Assembly (NCBI GenBank): GCA_037481715.1
Contig: JBBFLD010000006.1
Location: forward strand, 186,001-250,000
Reading direction: 5' to 3'
DNA from: Rosettibacter sp037481715
Lineage (GTDB): Bacteria; Bacteroidota; Ignavibacteria; Ignavibacteriales; Melioribacteraceae
Length of the DNA stretch: 64,000 bases
The position numbers and the translations under genes were made by a program. Shown here one piece after another: positions 54,441 to 63,136 of the stretch (positions within the stretch are counted from its first letter, which is position 1; each line of letters opens with the position of its first letter). Under the pieces are notes generated by a model that had not been told where the DNA came from, did not search any database, and saw only the letters and a program-made list of their open reading frames with translations.

Positions 54441-54564
54441 CATGAAGTGATCTTTTTCATATCGGTCAAAAATAATTTTTTATTATTCTAACATTAAGAC
54501 TATAAATTTTCTCTTTAGTTTATTAAACTAAAATTAGTTTTTCTTCTCAATCTTATTATTTATT

Positions 54565-55812
54565 CTATTTCTTCTTTTTATTCAATCTCATTTGTTGAGC
54601 CAATTCTTTTATTTCAGATAAATCTCTTTGCATTTCGCTCCATCCATACCACAAAGCATAATCAGGATTATTATGAAATGTTCCTTGAAAAGTTCTCATT
54701 CTGTGTTCAAGAAACATTACAAATAATTTTTGTTCTATTACCGTTGGTGCATCATGAAATGTTAAAAGCATAGGATATGCATGAGAATAATTTGCAGGTT
54801 TTTTTATTATACCATCTTTATATAAATCTGCAACTATATTGATTGCTTCTGCCATAAGTCTATCAGCATTTTTTATAATATCATCACCTTTTTTAAGTTC
54901 AGCCTTTACATAATTTTCTGAATGACACTTGCTGCATACTTCAATCATTTTATTTCGTTCTTTATCCCAATCTTCTTGATTTAATCTTGCAACATCAGCA
55001 GCTTTAACTATTTCAAGTAATTGAGTTGGTTTGCCTGATGGATCTAAAACTCCCAGAGCTTTTAATATTGTAGCTCTGTCCTCTGCCCATTGTTTGTCAT
55101 CTGGCATAGGCAAACGAACAGCAAGAAATCCCCATGCTGTTCTTACTTCATGATTTCCTTCGGGCATATGACATGTTTGACATGTTGGAGCAGCACTATT
55201 TTCAGGTAAAATATTATTTTGTTTTAATAAATATCGCACACCATGTTTTGAACTTGAATACATTTCCCATTGTGGATGATCGAAACCTTGATGACAGGTT
55301 TGACAAGCTTGAGGTTGTTGTGCTTCTTTTTTGCTGAATGTGTGTCTTGTATGGCAAACATCGCAGGAAGCATGACCGAAAACAGAACCGCTGCTTTTTA
55401 ATTTTTCAATTTCTTCTTTAGATTTTAATCCAATTTTATGACAGCCGCCGCAACCTTTCAAACCTTCCATTAAAATCATTGGCTGCATGTGTGCAGTAGG
55501 CATTGCATTCATCGCTGCCCAAGCAATAGAATGCTTCCCTTTCTTAAATTGATTTACCTGAGTATCATGACATTGAGCACAAGTTTCGGGTGTGGGTAAC
55601 TTTACTTTCGAAACATCAGAAGCTGACATATGTTCATCACCATGACAAACTGAGCAATTAATGTTACTCTCTGCATGTTTGCTTAACTGCCAATCTGATA
55701 CAATTTGTGGAGTAGCTGAATAGTGACACTCAACACATTTGTTGGTTTGTGCATTAACACTGCTAATAAATACTAACAATATTATTGATGAGGTGATGAT
55801 AATATTTCTCAT
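54565..55812 (-). CDS. Octaheme cytochrome c of the hydroxylamine oxidoreductase family
   Basis: 415 residues with a Sec signal peptide (ending NAQ). Eight CxxCH motifs are visible in order: CVECH, CSVCH, CAQCH, CGGCH, CDVCH, CQTCH, CQTCH and CSKCH. The segments GKHSIAWAAMNAMPTAHMQPM and CHQGFDHPQWEMYSSSKHG match the HAO family, as does a C-terminal region with NPDYALWYGW. Family members oxidise hydroxylamine or reduce nitrogen oxides. I cannot tell the direction or the active-site Tyr from sequence alone. It is last in the minus-strand island with the nos genes and has a GGAGGAG ribosome-binding site. Confidence 0.85.
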   Translation of the reverse strand: MRNIIITSSIILLVFISSVNAQTNKCVECHYSATPQIVSDWQLSKHAESNINCSVCHGDEHMSASDVSKVKLPTPETCAQCHDTQVNQFKKGKHSIAWAAMNAMPTAHMQPMILMEGLKGCGGCHKIGLKSKEEIEKLKSSGSVFGHASCDVCHTRHTFSKKEAQQPQACQTCHQGFDHPQWEMYSSSKHGVRYLLKQNNILPENSAAPTCQTCHMPEGNHEVRTAWGFLAVRLPMPDDKQWAEDRATILKALGVLDPSGKPTQLLEIVKAADVARLNQEDWDKERNKMIEVCSKCHSENYVKAELKKGDDIIKNADRLMAEAINIVADLYKDGIIKKPANYSHAYPMLLTFHDAPTVIEQKLFVMFLEHRMRTFQGTFHNNPDYALWYGWSEMQRDLSEIKELAQQMRLNKKKK

Positions 55813-55915
55813 TACTCCTCCAAATTAAAAGATAAAACATAATTAGCTTTTTGATATATAAACTAAATTTTCTCCTTTTATTTCTGTAAAAACTTAGAAT
55901 CCTTCCCGATATTAT

Positions 55916-56782
55916 TTATTTCCAGTTATACAAATTTTCCTCCAGCAAATTTATTTCTCTTAATATCTTACCTTCGATACTTATTACAATTGCCTTAATT
56001 GGAATCTCTTTATTCGATAATTGTATTGCCTGATAGGCTAAATTTGCAAGACCACTGCAGCAGGGCACTTCCATAATTAGGACAGTAATTGATATAATGT
56101 TCGATTCATTTATCATTGTAATTAATTTTTCTAAGTAAACTTGTTTATTTGAATCAAGTTTTGGACAGGCAATAGCAAGACTTTTTCCCTTTAGAAAATC
56201 TTTATGAAAATCAGGATAAGTAAAACCGCAGCAATCGGCTGCAAGTAATAGATTAGAATTCTTAAAATATTGTGCGATAGGAGATACAAGATGTAATTGA
56301 ATAGGCCATTGTCTCAGATAAGAAATTCTGCTTCCTGTTTCTTCTATCTGATTGTTAATCATTTCAATATTTCTTTCAAGCGAGCCAGAACAGCCGCAAG
56401 TTAAATTATTTTCTTCGTGTTCATCATCAAATTTTGGAATCGGAATTTTATTTTCATTTAAAAATTCAATTGCCTCAGTTAGTAAATCAAATTCATTGTG
56501 TTCTTTAAGATGTAATAGATGAGCTTTTATAACATTCTTTCCGCCTTTTATAATATATTCCATTACTTTCTTTTCATTGTAAGGTTCTGCTTCTCTTTGT
56601 TCAATGGATAAAGCACCGGTTGGACAAAATCCAATGCAGGCACCAAGTCCATCACAAAATAAATCACTTATTAATCTTGCTTTCCCATCTATAATTTGTA
56701 ATGCTCCTTCTTTACATTCAGGAACACAATTTCCACAACCATCACAAAGTTCTTCATTAATTTTAATAATTTGTCTAAGCAT
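55916..56782 (-). CDS. Ferredoxin-like 4Fe-4S protein with Cys-rich C-terminal domain
   Basis: 288 residues. The N-terminal motif LCDGCGNCVPEC (Cys13, 16, 19, 23) holds a [4Fe-4S] cluster. The second motif CDGLGACIGFCP (Cys43, 49, 53) lacks the second Cys, where Leu46 stands, and so offers three Cys ligands. The C-terminal part has LTCGCSGS, LAADCCGF, AIACPKLD and VPCCSGLA, possibly another metal site. The function is not known. It is between nosY and the octaheme cytochrome, so a redox link to nitrogen-oxide chemistry is inferred. Confidence 0.75.
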   Translation of the reverse strand: MLRQIIKINEELCDGCGNCVPECKEGALQIIDGKARLISDLFCDGLGACIGFCPTGALSIEQREAEPYNEKKVMEYIIKGGKNVIKAHLLHLKEHNEFDLLTEAIEFLNENKIPIPKFDDEHEENNLTCGCSGSLERNIEMINNQIEETGSRISYLRQWPIQLHLVSPIAQYFKNSNLLLAADCCGFTYPDFHKDFLKGKSLAIACPKLDSNKQVYLEKLITMINESNIISITVLIMEVPCCSGLANLAYQAIQLSNKEIPIKAIVISIEGKILREINLLEENLYNWK

Positions 56783-56855
56783 TAAAACTCCTATAAACAG
56801 ATTAATTGTTCTGATTTAAAGATAGAAATATTTTTCCCTAAACTCAACTAATACA

Positions 56856-57650
56856 TTAAAAATCTTTCTTAATAAATTTTTTAAGACCGGCAATAAGGGG
56901 AATTAAAAACCACAATGTCATTGCAATTAATGAAATAAATATCCCAAAAGAATTACTAAAGAATTTTTGGAATACTGCTCCGGTATATCCCATCAGAGCT
57001 GAAATATCGAGCTTAAGAATTAGAAGAACTCTTGCAAGGTCTATAGGATTTAGAAATGTTAAAGCCAATGAAATCTTTTCAAGCGGGTAATCTTGAAAAT
57101 TATTAAGAAGCAGCAAAATTATTCCATCATAAATTGCTGTAAAGAAGAGCCAGAAAAAAATTGAAACTCCTAAACCAAGTAACTTATTTTCATTTATTGT
57201 TGTAATATAAAAGGCTAAGGACGAAAAAATTAGTGTCTGTAAAATTCCAGAAGTAATTAGTAAAAACAGAATAGGATTGTCAATAGTAAATTTATTTACG
57301 AATATTAAAAATGGAATTCCAGCCCCAAATAAAAAACTTAATATCAAAGGTGCAGCCATGCCAAAGTACAATCCTAAATATAAAGTTTCTCTTTTGATTG
57401 GTTGGGAGAGCATAAATACAATATATTCTTTATTGTTATACAAATAAATCGTTCCGAAAATAATAGATACAAGTGGAATGAAAAGGAGTGTTACATTCAA
57501 AAGACTGATTACAATTTTTGTAAAATTATCGCTGAACGAAAAAATTGAATAGCTGAATGCAAAAAAGAAAATTGTATAAATCAAAATCCATTTGCTTCTA
57601 ATAATATCATGTATTTGATATTTGATAATTTTAATTAATGTGTTCACCAT
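56856..57650 (-). CDS. nosY: ABC transporter permease NosY
   Basis: 264 residues with six hydrophobic segments, the ABC-2-type permease layout of NosY (IRSKWILIYTIFFFAFSYSIF near the start, FIPLVSIIFGTIYLYNNKEYIVFMLSQPIKRETLYLGLYFG). With NosF and NosD it supplies sulfur or another component for the copper site of NosZ. It overlaps nosF by 20 nt, so the two are translated together. Confidence 0.85.
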   Translation of the reverse strand: MVNTLIKIIKYQIHDIIRSKWILIYTIFFFAFSYSIFSFSDNFTKIVISLLNVTLLFIPLVSIIFGTIYLYNNKEYIVFMLSQPIKRETLYLGLYFGMAAPLILSFLFGAGIPFLIFVNKFTIDNPILFLLITSGILQTLIFSSLAFYITTINENKLLGLGVSIFFWLFFTAIYDGIILLLLNNFQDYPLEKISLALTFLNPIDLARVLLILKLDISALMGYTGAVFQKFFSNSFGIFISLIAMTLWFLIPLIAGLKKFIKKDF

Positions 57651-58341
57651 TAATTCCTTTCATAAAAGAAATAATTACATCTTCGAGATTTGATTCTTTA
57701 ATTTCTTCTTTCTTTTTTGATAATACAATTTTGCCATCAAGAAGAAAAACAAAGGTGGTTGCAAGTTCTTCAAGTTCACTCAAAATATGAGATGTAAAAA
57801 TTATAGTTTTCCCATTTTGGTTTTCTTTTTTAATTTTTTCTTTTAAGATGCTGCAGCTCAAAGGGTCCAGTCCAGCTGTTGGTTCATCAAGAATCAGTAT
57901 TTCGGGATTAAACATAAAAGCAATCGATGCATTTAATTTTTGCCGCGTGCCGCCTGAAAGATTTTTTATTTGTTTATCAAATTCTTTTTCCAAGCCGAAA
58001 CTTTCAATCAATTCTTCGTCTAAATCAGAATTATTATTTCTTAATTCTTTCAGCATATTAAAAATTTCTTTTACGATCAGATTTTCCGGGAAATTTGCTA
58101 CTTGAGGCATGTAGCCAATTATTTCTTTGTATTTATAATCGCCATTTAGTTTAATTCCATTTACAAAAATTTCTCCTTTCGTTGGTTTTATAAGTCCAAG
58201 TATAAGTTTAATTAACGTAGTTTTTCCTGATGCATTTGGTCCAATTAAATATGTGATGCTTCCCTTCTCAATTTCGAGCGAAATATTTTGAAGAGCATCA
58301 ACAAAGCCATAGCTTTTATACAAATTTTTTATTCTTATCAT
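57631..58341 (-). CDS. nosF: ABC transporter ATP-binding protein NosF
   Basis: 236 residues. Walker A GPNASGKTTLIK, the Q loop in IGYMPQVANFP, the signature LSGGTRQKLNASIAFMFNP, Walker B LILDEPTAGLDP and the H-loop in FTSHILSELEEL are all present. It powers NosY in maturation of nitrous oxide reductase. Its start overlaps the nosD stop by 4 nt and its end overlaps nosY. Confidence 0.9.
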   Translation of the reverse strand: MIRIKNLYKSYGFVDALQNISLEIEKGSITYLIGPNASGKTTLIKLILGLIKPTKGEIFVNGIKLNGDYKYKEIIGYMPQVANFPENLIVKEIFNMLKELRNNNSDLDEELIESFGLEKEFDKQIKNLSGGTRQKLNASIAFMFNPEILILDEPTAGLDPLSCSILKEKIKKENQNGKTIIFTSHILSELEELATTFVFLLDGKIVLSKKKEEIKESNLEDVIISFMKGINGEHIN

Positions 58342-59606
58342 AACATTTTTTTCATTAATGGTTCTAAATCAATTAAGTCTGAAGGTGTAATTGTTGGAAT
58401 TATTTTTTCTGCAAAATCGAGTATATCAACGAAAAAACTTCGTAATAAAATTAAAGCCGGGGGATTATTGACAACAATAAATGAAAATAACTTAACTGGT
58501 CTGTATGGAACATCACCGATATTATCTTTATTCAAATCATAGCCGTCATATTTTGACCAGAAATTATTTTTGAAAGAATTATAATTATGTGTGCTGTTTG
58601 TAGAAATATCAAAAGTATTTTCAATAAAATTATTATTCTTAAAAACATTATCCATTGAGTTTGCCATTAATTTAATTGCCCATCCATTTTCAATAAAATT
58701 GTTTTTATAAACTTCGATACGATTGCAAGCTTCAAAATAAATTCCGCATGAATTTTTCTTAAAAGTATTATTCAAAATTTTGCTGTCGTAAATTTCTTTC
58801 ATCAATATTCCATAAGATGCACTTCCCCAATTTTTTTCAAATGTGTTGTATTCCATTAATATATTTTTTGTAAACATAACTGCTACACCGGCTTTGTTCA
58901 TTTCAAAAAGATTGTTTTTATATAAACAGCTGTCTGAAAACATAAAATGTAATCCATAGCGTAAATTATTTTTGCTAATGTTTTTTATTATTTGGCTGTG
59001 TTTCACAAATTCCAAATAAATTCCATCACGATGTCCTTCAATTCTGTTTCCTTCGATTAATATATCTCTGCAGTTCCATAAATGAATTCCGTTGCCGGAG
59101 AAAGTTTGTTTTGTACTGTTTGACTTAATTTGATTATTAATAATTTTGCAATTAGAGGATTTCGATAGATATACAGCAAAAAAATTATTTATGAATTTGT
59201 TATTCTCAATAATGCAGTTAGTAACATTATCAAGCTTTATAGCTGAATTATCTGATAAAAAGCTCACACCGGAATTCTTAAATATAAAACCCGATATTTT
59301 TACATTGGATGATTTTACTATTATGATTTGATTTTTAGCCTCTCCGTTTAGAACAGGAAAATTTTCACCGATTAAAGTAAGTTGTTTATCTATTATTAAT
59401 GTCCCTTCCAAATAATTATTTTGTTTTATTATGATTGTATCGAAATTTTTAGACGCATTTAATGCAGATTTAATAGTTTTATAAAAAGAATTATTATCAA
59501 CGATAATTGTTTTCCCTTCTGCATCAATTAAATTAAAAAGTAATATTGCTATGCAAATAAAAGTAAAATCAATAACATCCTTCGATATTTCATTAATGCA
59601 TTTCAT
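58338..59606 (-). CDS. nosD: Periplasmic copper-site maturation protein NosD
   Basis: 422 residues with an N-terminal hydrophobic export segment. The body is a right-handed parallel beta-helix of repeated N-x-I/F-x-x-N-type coils (for example NCIIENNKFINN, NNIFKNN-like turns and GIYFEACNRIEVYKNN), of the CASH/NosD kind. It acts in the periplasm with NosFY in CuZ assembly. Its start overlaps nosL by 14 nt. Beta-helix repeats make domain borders hard to draw. Confidence 0.88.
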   Translation of the reverse strand: MKCINEISKDVIDFTFICIAILLFNLIDAEGKTIIVDNNSFYKTIKSALNASKNFDTIIIKQNNYLEGTLIIDKQLTLIGENFPVLNGEAKNQIIIVKSSNVKISGFIFKNSGVSFLSDNSAIKLDNVTNCIIENNKFINNFFAVYLSKSSNCKIINNQIKSNSTKQTFSGNGIHLWNCRDILIEGNRIEGHRDGIYLEFVKHSQIIKNISKNNLRYGLHFMFSDSCLYKNNLFEMNKAGVAVMFTKNILMEYNTFEKNWGSASYGILMKEIYDSKILNNTFKKNSCGIYFEACNRIEVYKNNFIENGWAIKLMANSMDNVFKNNNFIENTFDISTNSTHNYNSFKNNFWSKYDGYDLNKDNIGDVPYRPVKLFSFIVVNNPPALILLRSFFVDILDFAEKIIPTITPSDLIDLEPLMKKML

Positions 59607-60039
59607 GTTTAGTAAAATTTAATAATTCATTCCATTTTAAAATTATTCCATCGTGTTTTTGTTTTACTGCATTTAAGTCATTCATATTTTCAAATGCACA
59701 AACATTTAAGCCCATAGGACTTTGTAGTTCATCCGATTTGAGATAAAAAGCTTTTTCTGCATTAATTAAATTATCGGGATTGCTAAAATCTGTAACCCAA
59801 AGTGAATGAATTTCTTCTTTGTTAAAATTATTCATATATGATATTAAACATTCGATAGAATCAAATTTATAGACTTTGCCTTTTTGAGTAATTAACTCAG
59901 AACCATATTTTTTGTCAGATATTGTCATCTGGCAATTCGCACAATCTTCGTTGTAATAATTAATTGGCTGGGGACTTTTTTCACATGATACAAAGAGAAA
60001 CACAAAAACAATTATTAAGTAAAATTTATTTAACATCAT
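59593..60039 (-). CDS. nosL: NosL-like copper chaperone lipoprotein
   Basis: 148 residues. A lipoprotein signal (FLFVS-Cys19) precedes the NosL features DCANCQMTISDKKYGSELI, with CxxCxM as the copper ligand set, and LQSPMGLNVCAF. NosL delivers Cu(I) for the NosZ copper site from the periplasmic face of the membrane. It overlaps the membrane-protein gene by 14 nt upstream and nosD by 14 nt downstream. Confidence 0.88.
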   Translation of the reverse strand: MMLNKFYLIIVFVFLFVSCEKSPQPINYYNEDCANCQMTISDKKYGSELITQKGKVYKFDSIECLISYMNNFNKEEIHSLWVTDFSNPDNLINAEKAFYLKSDELQSPMGLNVCAFENMNDLNAVKQKHDGIILKWNELLNFTKHEMH

Positions 60040-60616
60040 TTTTATTTCCCTTTCTTTCCAATACTAAAATTGAAGCACTCAATAAAACAGAAGTTCCAAT
60101 TAAGTAACTACCAATATCTGGAGAAGAAGTAGTTTGCATATTTAATAATTGTTTGGTTCCAACGAGCGGCGGTTGATATGACATGCCGGGTACTTTTATT
60201 GGTGCATTTGGATTTAAGTTGTGTCCATAGTCATATTCCCAAATGTAGAAATCATATAATCCGATTGAAAGAATAATTAATAACGAAGCTGTCCATGTGA
60301 TTACTAAAAATTTTTTATTAACGATAGAAGTAATAATTCCTAATAAAATAAAGAATAAAATTATATATGGCATTATTTTAAGTTCAGGGATTGCACTTGG
60401 TTCAATTATTTTCATACCTATGTAATGATTTAATTTATTAATATTATCAAGGTCGTATTCATTTACGCCAGTAATTTTGTCTATCCATATTCTTAAACCG
60501 ATCCCTTCGGGGTATTGAGGTGCATGGAGATCAATTTTCCAAATCGGAAAGAAAAATGTTAAAGCTAATAGAATTACAGAAATTAACATCAGCAAGCGTG
60601 ATTTATTCAATTTCAT
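60026..60616 (-). CDS. Membrane protein of the nos cluster (NosB-like position)
   Basis: 196 residues from the ATG at 60616, with about four membrane helices (about 8-25, 82-100, 106-128 and 170-187). The loop segments EYDYGHNLNPNAPIKVPGMSYQPP and HAPQYPEGIGLRIW are conserved-looking. Clade II nos clusters usually carry a membrane protein gene (nosB) right after nosZ, and position is the main basis for comparing them. I chose 60616 because AGGAATAGG lies just upstream. The longer frame from 60646 runs into the hairpin. Confidence 0.6.
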   Translation of the reverse strand: MKLNKSRLLMLISVILLALTFFFPIWKIDLHAPQYPEGIGLRIWIDKITGVNEYDLDNINKLNHYIGMKIIEPSAIPELKIMPYIILFFILLGIITSIVNKKFLVITWTASLLIILSIGLYDFYIWEYDYGHNLNPNAPIKVPGMSYQPPLVGTKQLLNMQTTSSPDIGSYLIGTSVLLSASILVLERKGNKNDVK

Positions 60617-60634
60617 TTTCCTATTCCTTTCAAT

Positions 60635-60704
60635 AAAAGATGACACAGATTACTCTTTAAGAAAAAATTATATTTATCAACAGAGTAATACTGTGTCATC
60701 TTTT
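60635..60704 (-). terminator. Long stem-loop directly after nosZ
   Basis: AAAAGATGACACAG (60635-60648) pairs with CTGTGTCATCTTTT (60691-60704), then ATTACTCT (60649-60656) with AGAGTAAT (60682-60689), leaving one bulged A at 60690. The 22-bp stem with a 25-nt loop begins 6 nt after the nosZ stop and ends before the ribosome-binding site of the next gene. The T run that would follow on the minus strand is short (TTTT). Confidence 0.8.
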
Positions 60705-60709
60705 TAATC

Positions 60710-62653
60710 TCAATTATAATTAATCTTCACATTACTGTTTGCAGAAGAAACTCTTATATAACCCTGCATTTCCTGATGCAATGCAGAACAAAAATCAGTA
60801 CAGTAGAATGGATAAATACCGGGTTTTTGCGGTGTCCATAAAATTGTTTTTGTTTGTCCAGGCATTATCAATAGTTCAGAATTATTTAATCCTTTGACTG
60901 TAAATCCATGTGGTATATCCCAATCCTGTTCAAGATTAGTAACATGGAAATAAACTTTATCGCCGACTTTAATGCCTTCAATATTATCGGGTTTAAAATG
61001 TGTTCTGGTAGCTGTCATATAAACATGAACTTCGCTGCCATTTCTTATCACTTTAGTTTCTTTTTCGCTTTTTGTTTTATATGGATTATTATTCTTTTCT
61101 AACTCATAAAATTTTTTATTGTTTTTAATTAGAATTTCTGCAGGAATAGCTTGAGCATAATGCGGTTCGCCTACTGTTGGAAAATCAAGTAAGAGTTTCA
61201 TCTTATCTCCGGAAATATCAATTAATTGTGCAGACTGGCAGAGTTCTGGACCAGTAGGCAAATATCTATCTTTTGTAATTTTATTAAGAGCAACAACATA
61301 TTTACCCCATGGTTTTTTACTATCTCCTCCAGGAATCATCAAGTGACCAATTGAATAATAAGTTGGAATTCTATCGACTACTTCCCATGTTCCTAATTTC
61401 CATTTTACTATTTCAGAAGAAATAAATGCAGAAGTATAAGCATAACCTTTGCCGTCAAATTCAGTGTGCAATGGTCCTAAACCTGGATTTTCTACTTCAC
61501 CAGCAATTACAGATTCATATCTTAGAATTGGTATTCCATCAATTTCACCAATAAAATCTTTTTTCTCAATTGCTTTTAACATCTTTGAAAATGAATGAAC
61601 TGGGATAACAGTTGCAAGTTTTCCTCCTGCAACAATATATTCACCGCTTGGGTCAACATCAACACCATGAGGAGATTTTGGCGTTGGTAAATAGTAAATT
61701 ATTCCGGGACAATCTTTAGGATTGAGCACAAGTACTTTAGATAATTTATCTGAATATGCATGCTGTTTTTCTTCATCAAAAATATTATGAAAATATTCTG
61801 CATCAATTAATTTACCTTTCCCCTGTGAAATATATTTTTCTGCTTCTTTCCAGTTTACAGCTGCAATAAAATCTTTATCATTTTTTGATGCATTAATTTC
61901 GAGCAAAGTATTTGCCTGCTCACTATTGTATGAAGTAAAAAATGCCCAGCCGTGTGAAGGTCCTTTACCTGCATGTGCTAAATCATAATCAAAACCAGGC
62001 ACAAGAATTTGAAAAGCAAGATTCATTCTTCCTGAATTCTGGTCTACTTTAATAAAAGATAATGTTCCTTTGAAATTTTCTTTATAAGAAGAAATCTCAA
62101 TATCACGATTCGGAACTGGCACACTAAATCGAGTAGAAGCAACAACATATTCAGTATTTTCTGTAACGAAAGGCGAGCCATGATTTCCGGCAGAATTTGG
62201 TATTTCAATTATTTCTGATGTTTCAAATGTTTTTAAATCAACTCTTGCAATTCGAGGTGTATTGTTCGCATTAATAAAAATCCAGCGCCCATCTGGAATT
62301 CCATTAGTTTGTGATAATTCAGGATGATGTGCATCGTCCCATGGCACAAAACCATAAGAAGTATTCAACATTGCTTTAGTTTCTTCAGAGTAACCATAAC
62401 CCGTTTCAGGATTTTGTGAAAATACATTTATCACTTTAAATAATCTTCCCGAGGGAAGTCCATAAACTGAAATTTGACCATTAAATCCTCCCGACATAAA
62501 TGCATAAAACTCATCATATTTGCCTGGCGCAACATAAACTTTTTGAGCTGCATCTGAAAAATTTCCTGCTTCTTTTGACTGCGAACAATTAAAAAGTATT
62601 GCTATTAATATTACTGCAGGTATTGACAATAAAATTATTTTTTTTGTTTTCAT
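60710..62653 (-). CDS. nosZ: Nitrous oxide reductase, Sec/lipoprotein (clade II-like) type
   Basis: 647 residues. The signal is not Tat: a hydrophobic segment ends in a lipobox (AILFN-Cys23). The beta-propeller holds the CuZ ligands, first seen in PWDDAHHPE (His109-His110) and later in SPHGVDVDP. The C-terminal cupredoxin domain carries the CuA site YCTDFCSALHQEM with Cys618, Cys622, His626 and Met629. It reduces N2O to N2. The cytochrome c lipoprotein gene ends 11 nt upstream. It should be anchored to the outer face of the cytoplasmic membrane, which is unusual for NosZ. Confidence 0.95.
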   Translation of the reverse strand: MKTKKIILLSIPAVILIAILFNCSQSKEAGNFSDAAQKVYVAPGKYDEFYAFMSGGFNGQISVYGLPSGRLFKVINVFSQNPETGYGYSEETKAMLNTSYGFVPWDDAHHPELSQTNGIPDGRWIFINANNTPRIARVDLKTFETSEIIEIPNSAGNHGSPFVTENTEYVVASTRFSVPVPNRDIEISSYKENFKGTLSFIKVDQNSGRMNLAFQILVPGFDYDLAHAGKGPSHGWAFFTSYNSEQANTLLEINASKNDKDFIAAVNWKEAEKYISQGKGKLIDAEYFHNIFDEEKQHAYSDKLSKVLVLNPKDCPGIIYYLPTPKSPHGVDVDPSGEYIVAGGKLATVIPVHSFSKMLKAIEKKDFIGEIDGIPILRYESVIAGEVENPGLGPLHTEFDGKGYAYTSAFISSEIVKWKLGTWEVVDRIPTYYSIGHLMIPGGDSKKPWGKYVVALNKITKDRYLPTGPELCQSAQLIDISGDKMKLLLDFPTVGEPHYAQAIPAEILIKNNKKFYELEKNNNPYKTKSEKETKVIRNGSEVHVYMTATRTHFKPDNIEGIKVGDKVYFHVTNLEQDWDIPHGFTVKGLNNSELLIMPGQTKTILWTPQKPGIYPFYCTDFCSALHQEMQGYIRVSSANSNVKINYN

Positions 62654-62664
62654 ATTCCCTCCTT

Positions 62665-63126
62665 TTATTTTGCTTCAGAACGCAAATACTCAAGTATCTT
62701 TCTTGCATCTTCTTGAGTTACATTTTGAAAAGTCATTTGAGTTGCAAATTCACCTAAAAGTTTTTTTGCTTCTGGATGTTTTTGAGTCATCTCTTGAGGA
62801 TTAAGAATCATATTCATGATATATTCTGGTGTTCTTCTTTTTGTAACATCGCGAAGCGCGGGACCTGTATATCTTTCATCAAGTTTATGGCATTGAGTAC
62901 ATTTCTCTTCAAAAATTTTTTTACCGCTTTCTGCCATAATTTTATCAATTGTAGTAGGAATATTCATTTTTTCTTTTATCGGACCAATTCCATTTTCGTA
63001 TTCAAAAACTGTTAACCCAGCTTTAATTGCTAATTTTTCCTTCTCAGGGTCATAATTTGAATTATCCCCACCGCATGCAGATAAAACAATACTTAAAAAC
63101 AATGCAAGTATTAATTGATTCTTCAT
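62665..63126 (-). CDS. Monoheme cytochrome c lipoprotein, probable NosZ electron donor
   Basis: 153 residues. A lipoprotein signal (IVLSA-Cys18) precedes a single heme motif KCTQCHKLD and a distal Met in MTFQNVTQEDARKILEYL or nearby, as in class I cytochrome c. It is directly upstream of nosZ (11 nt) and after the ric gene, so transfer of electrons to the CuA site is inferred. No partner quinol oxidase is encoded here. Confidence 0.85.
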   Translation of the reverse strand: MKNQLILALFLSIVLSACGGDNSNYDPEKEKLAIKAGLTVFEYENGIGPIKEKMNIPTTIDKIMAESGKKIFEEKCTQCHKLDERYTGPALRDVTKRRTPEYIMNMILNPQEMTQKHPEAKKLLGEFATQMTFQNVTQEDARKILEYLRSEAK

Positions 63127-63136
63127 TTTTACTCCT

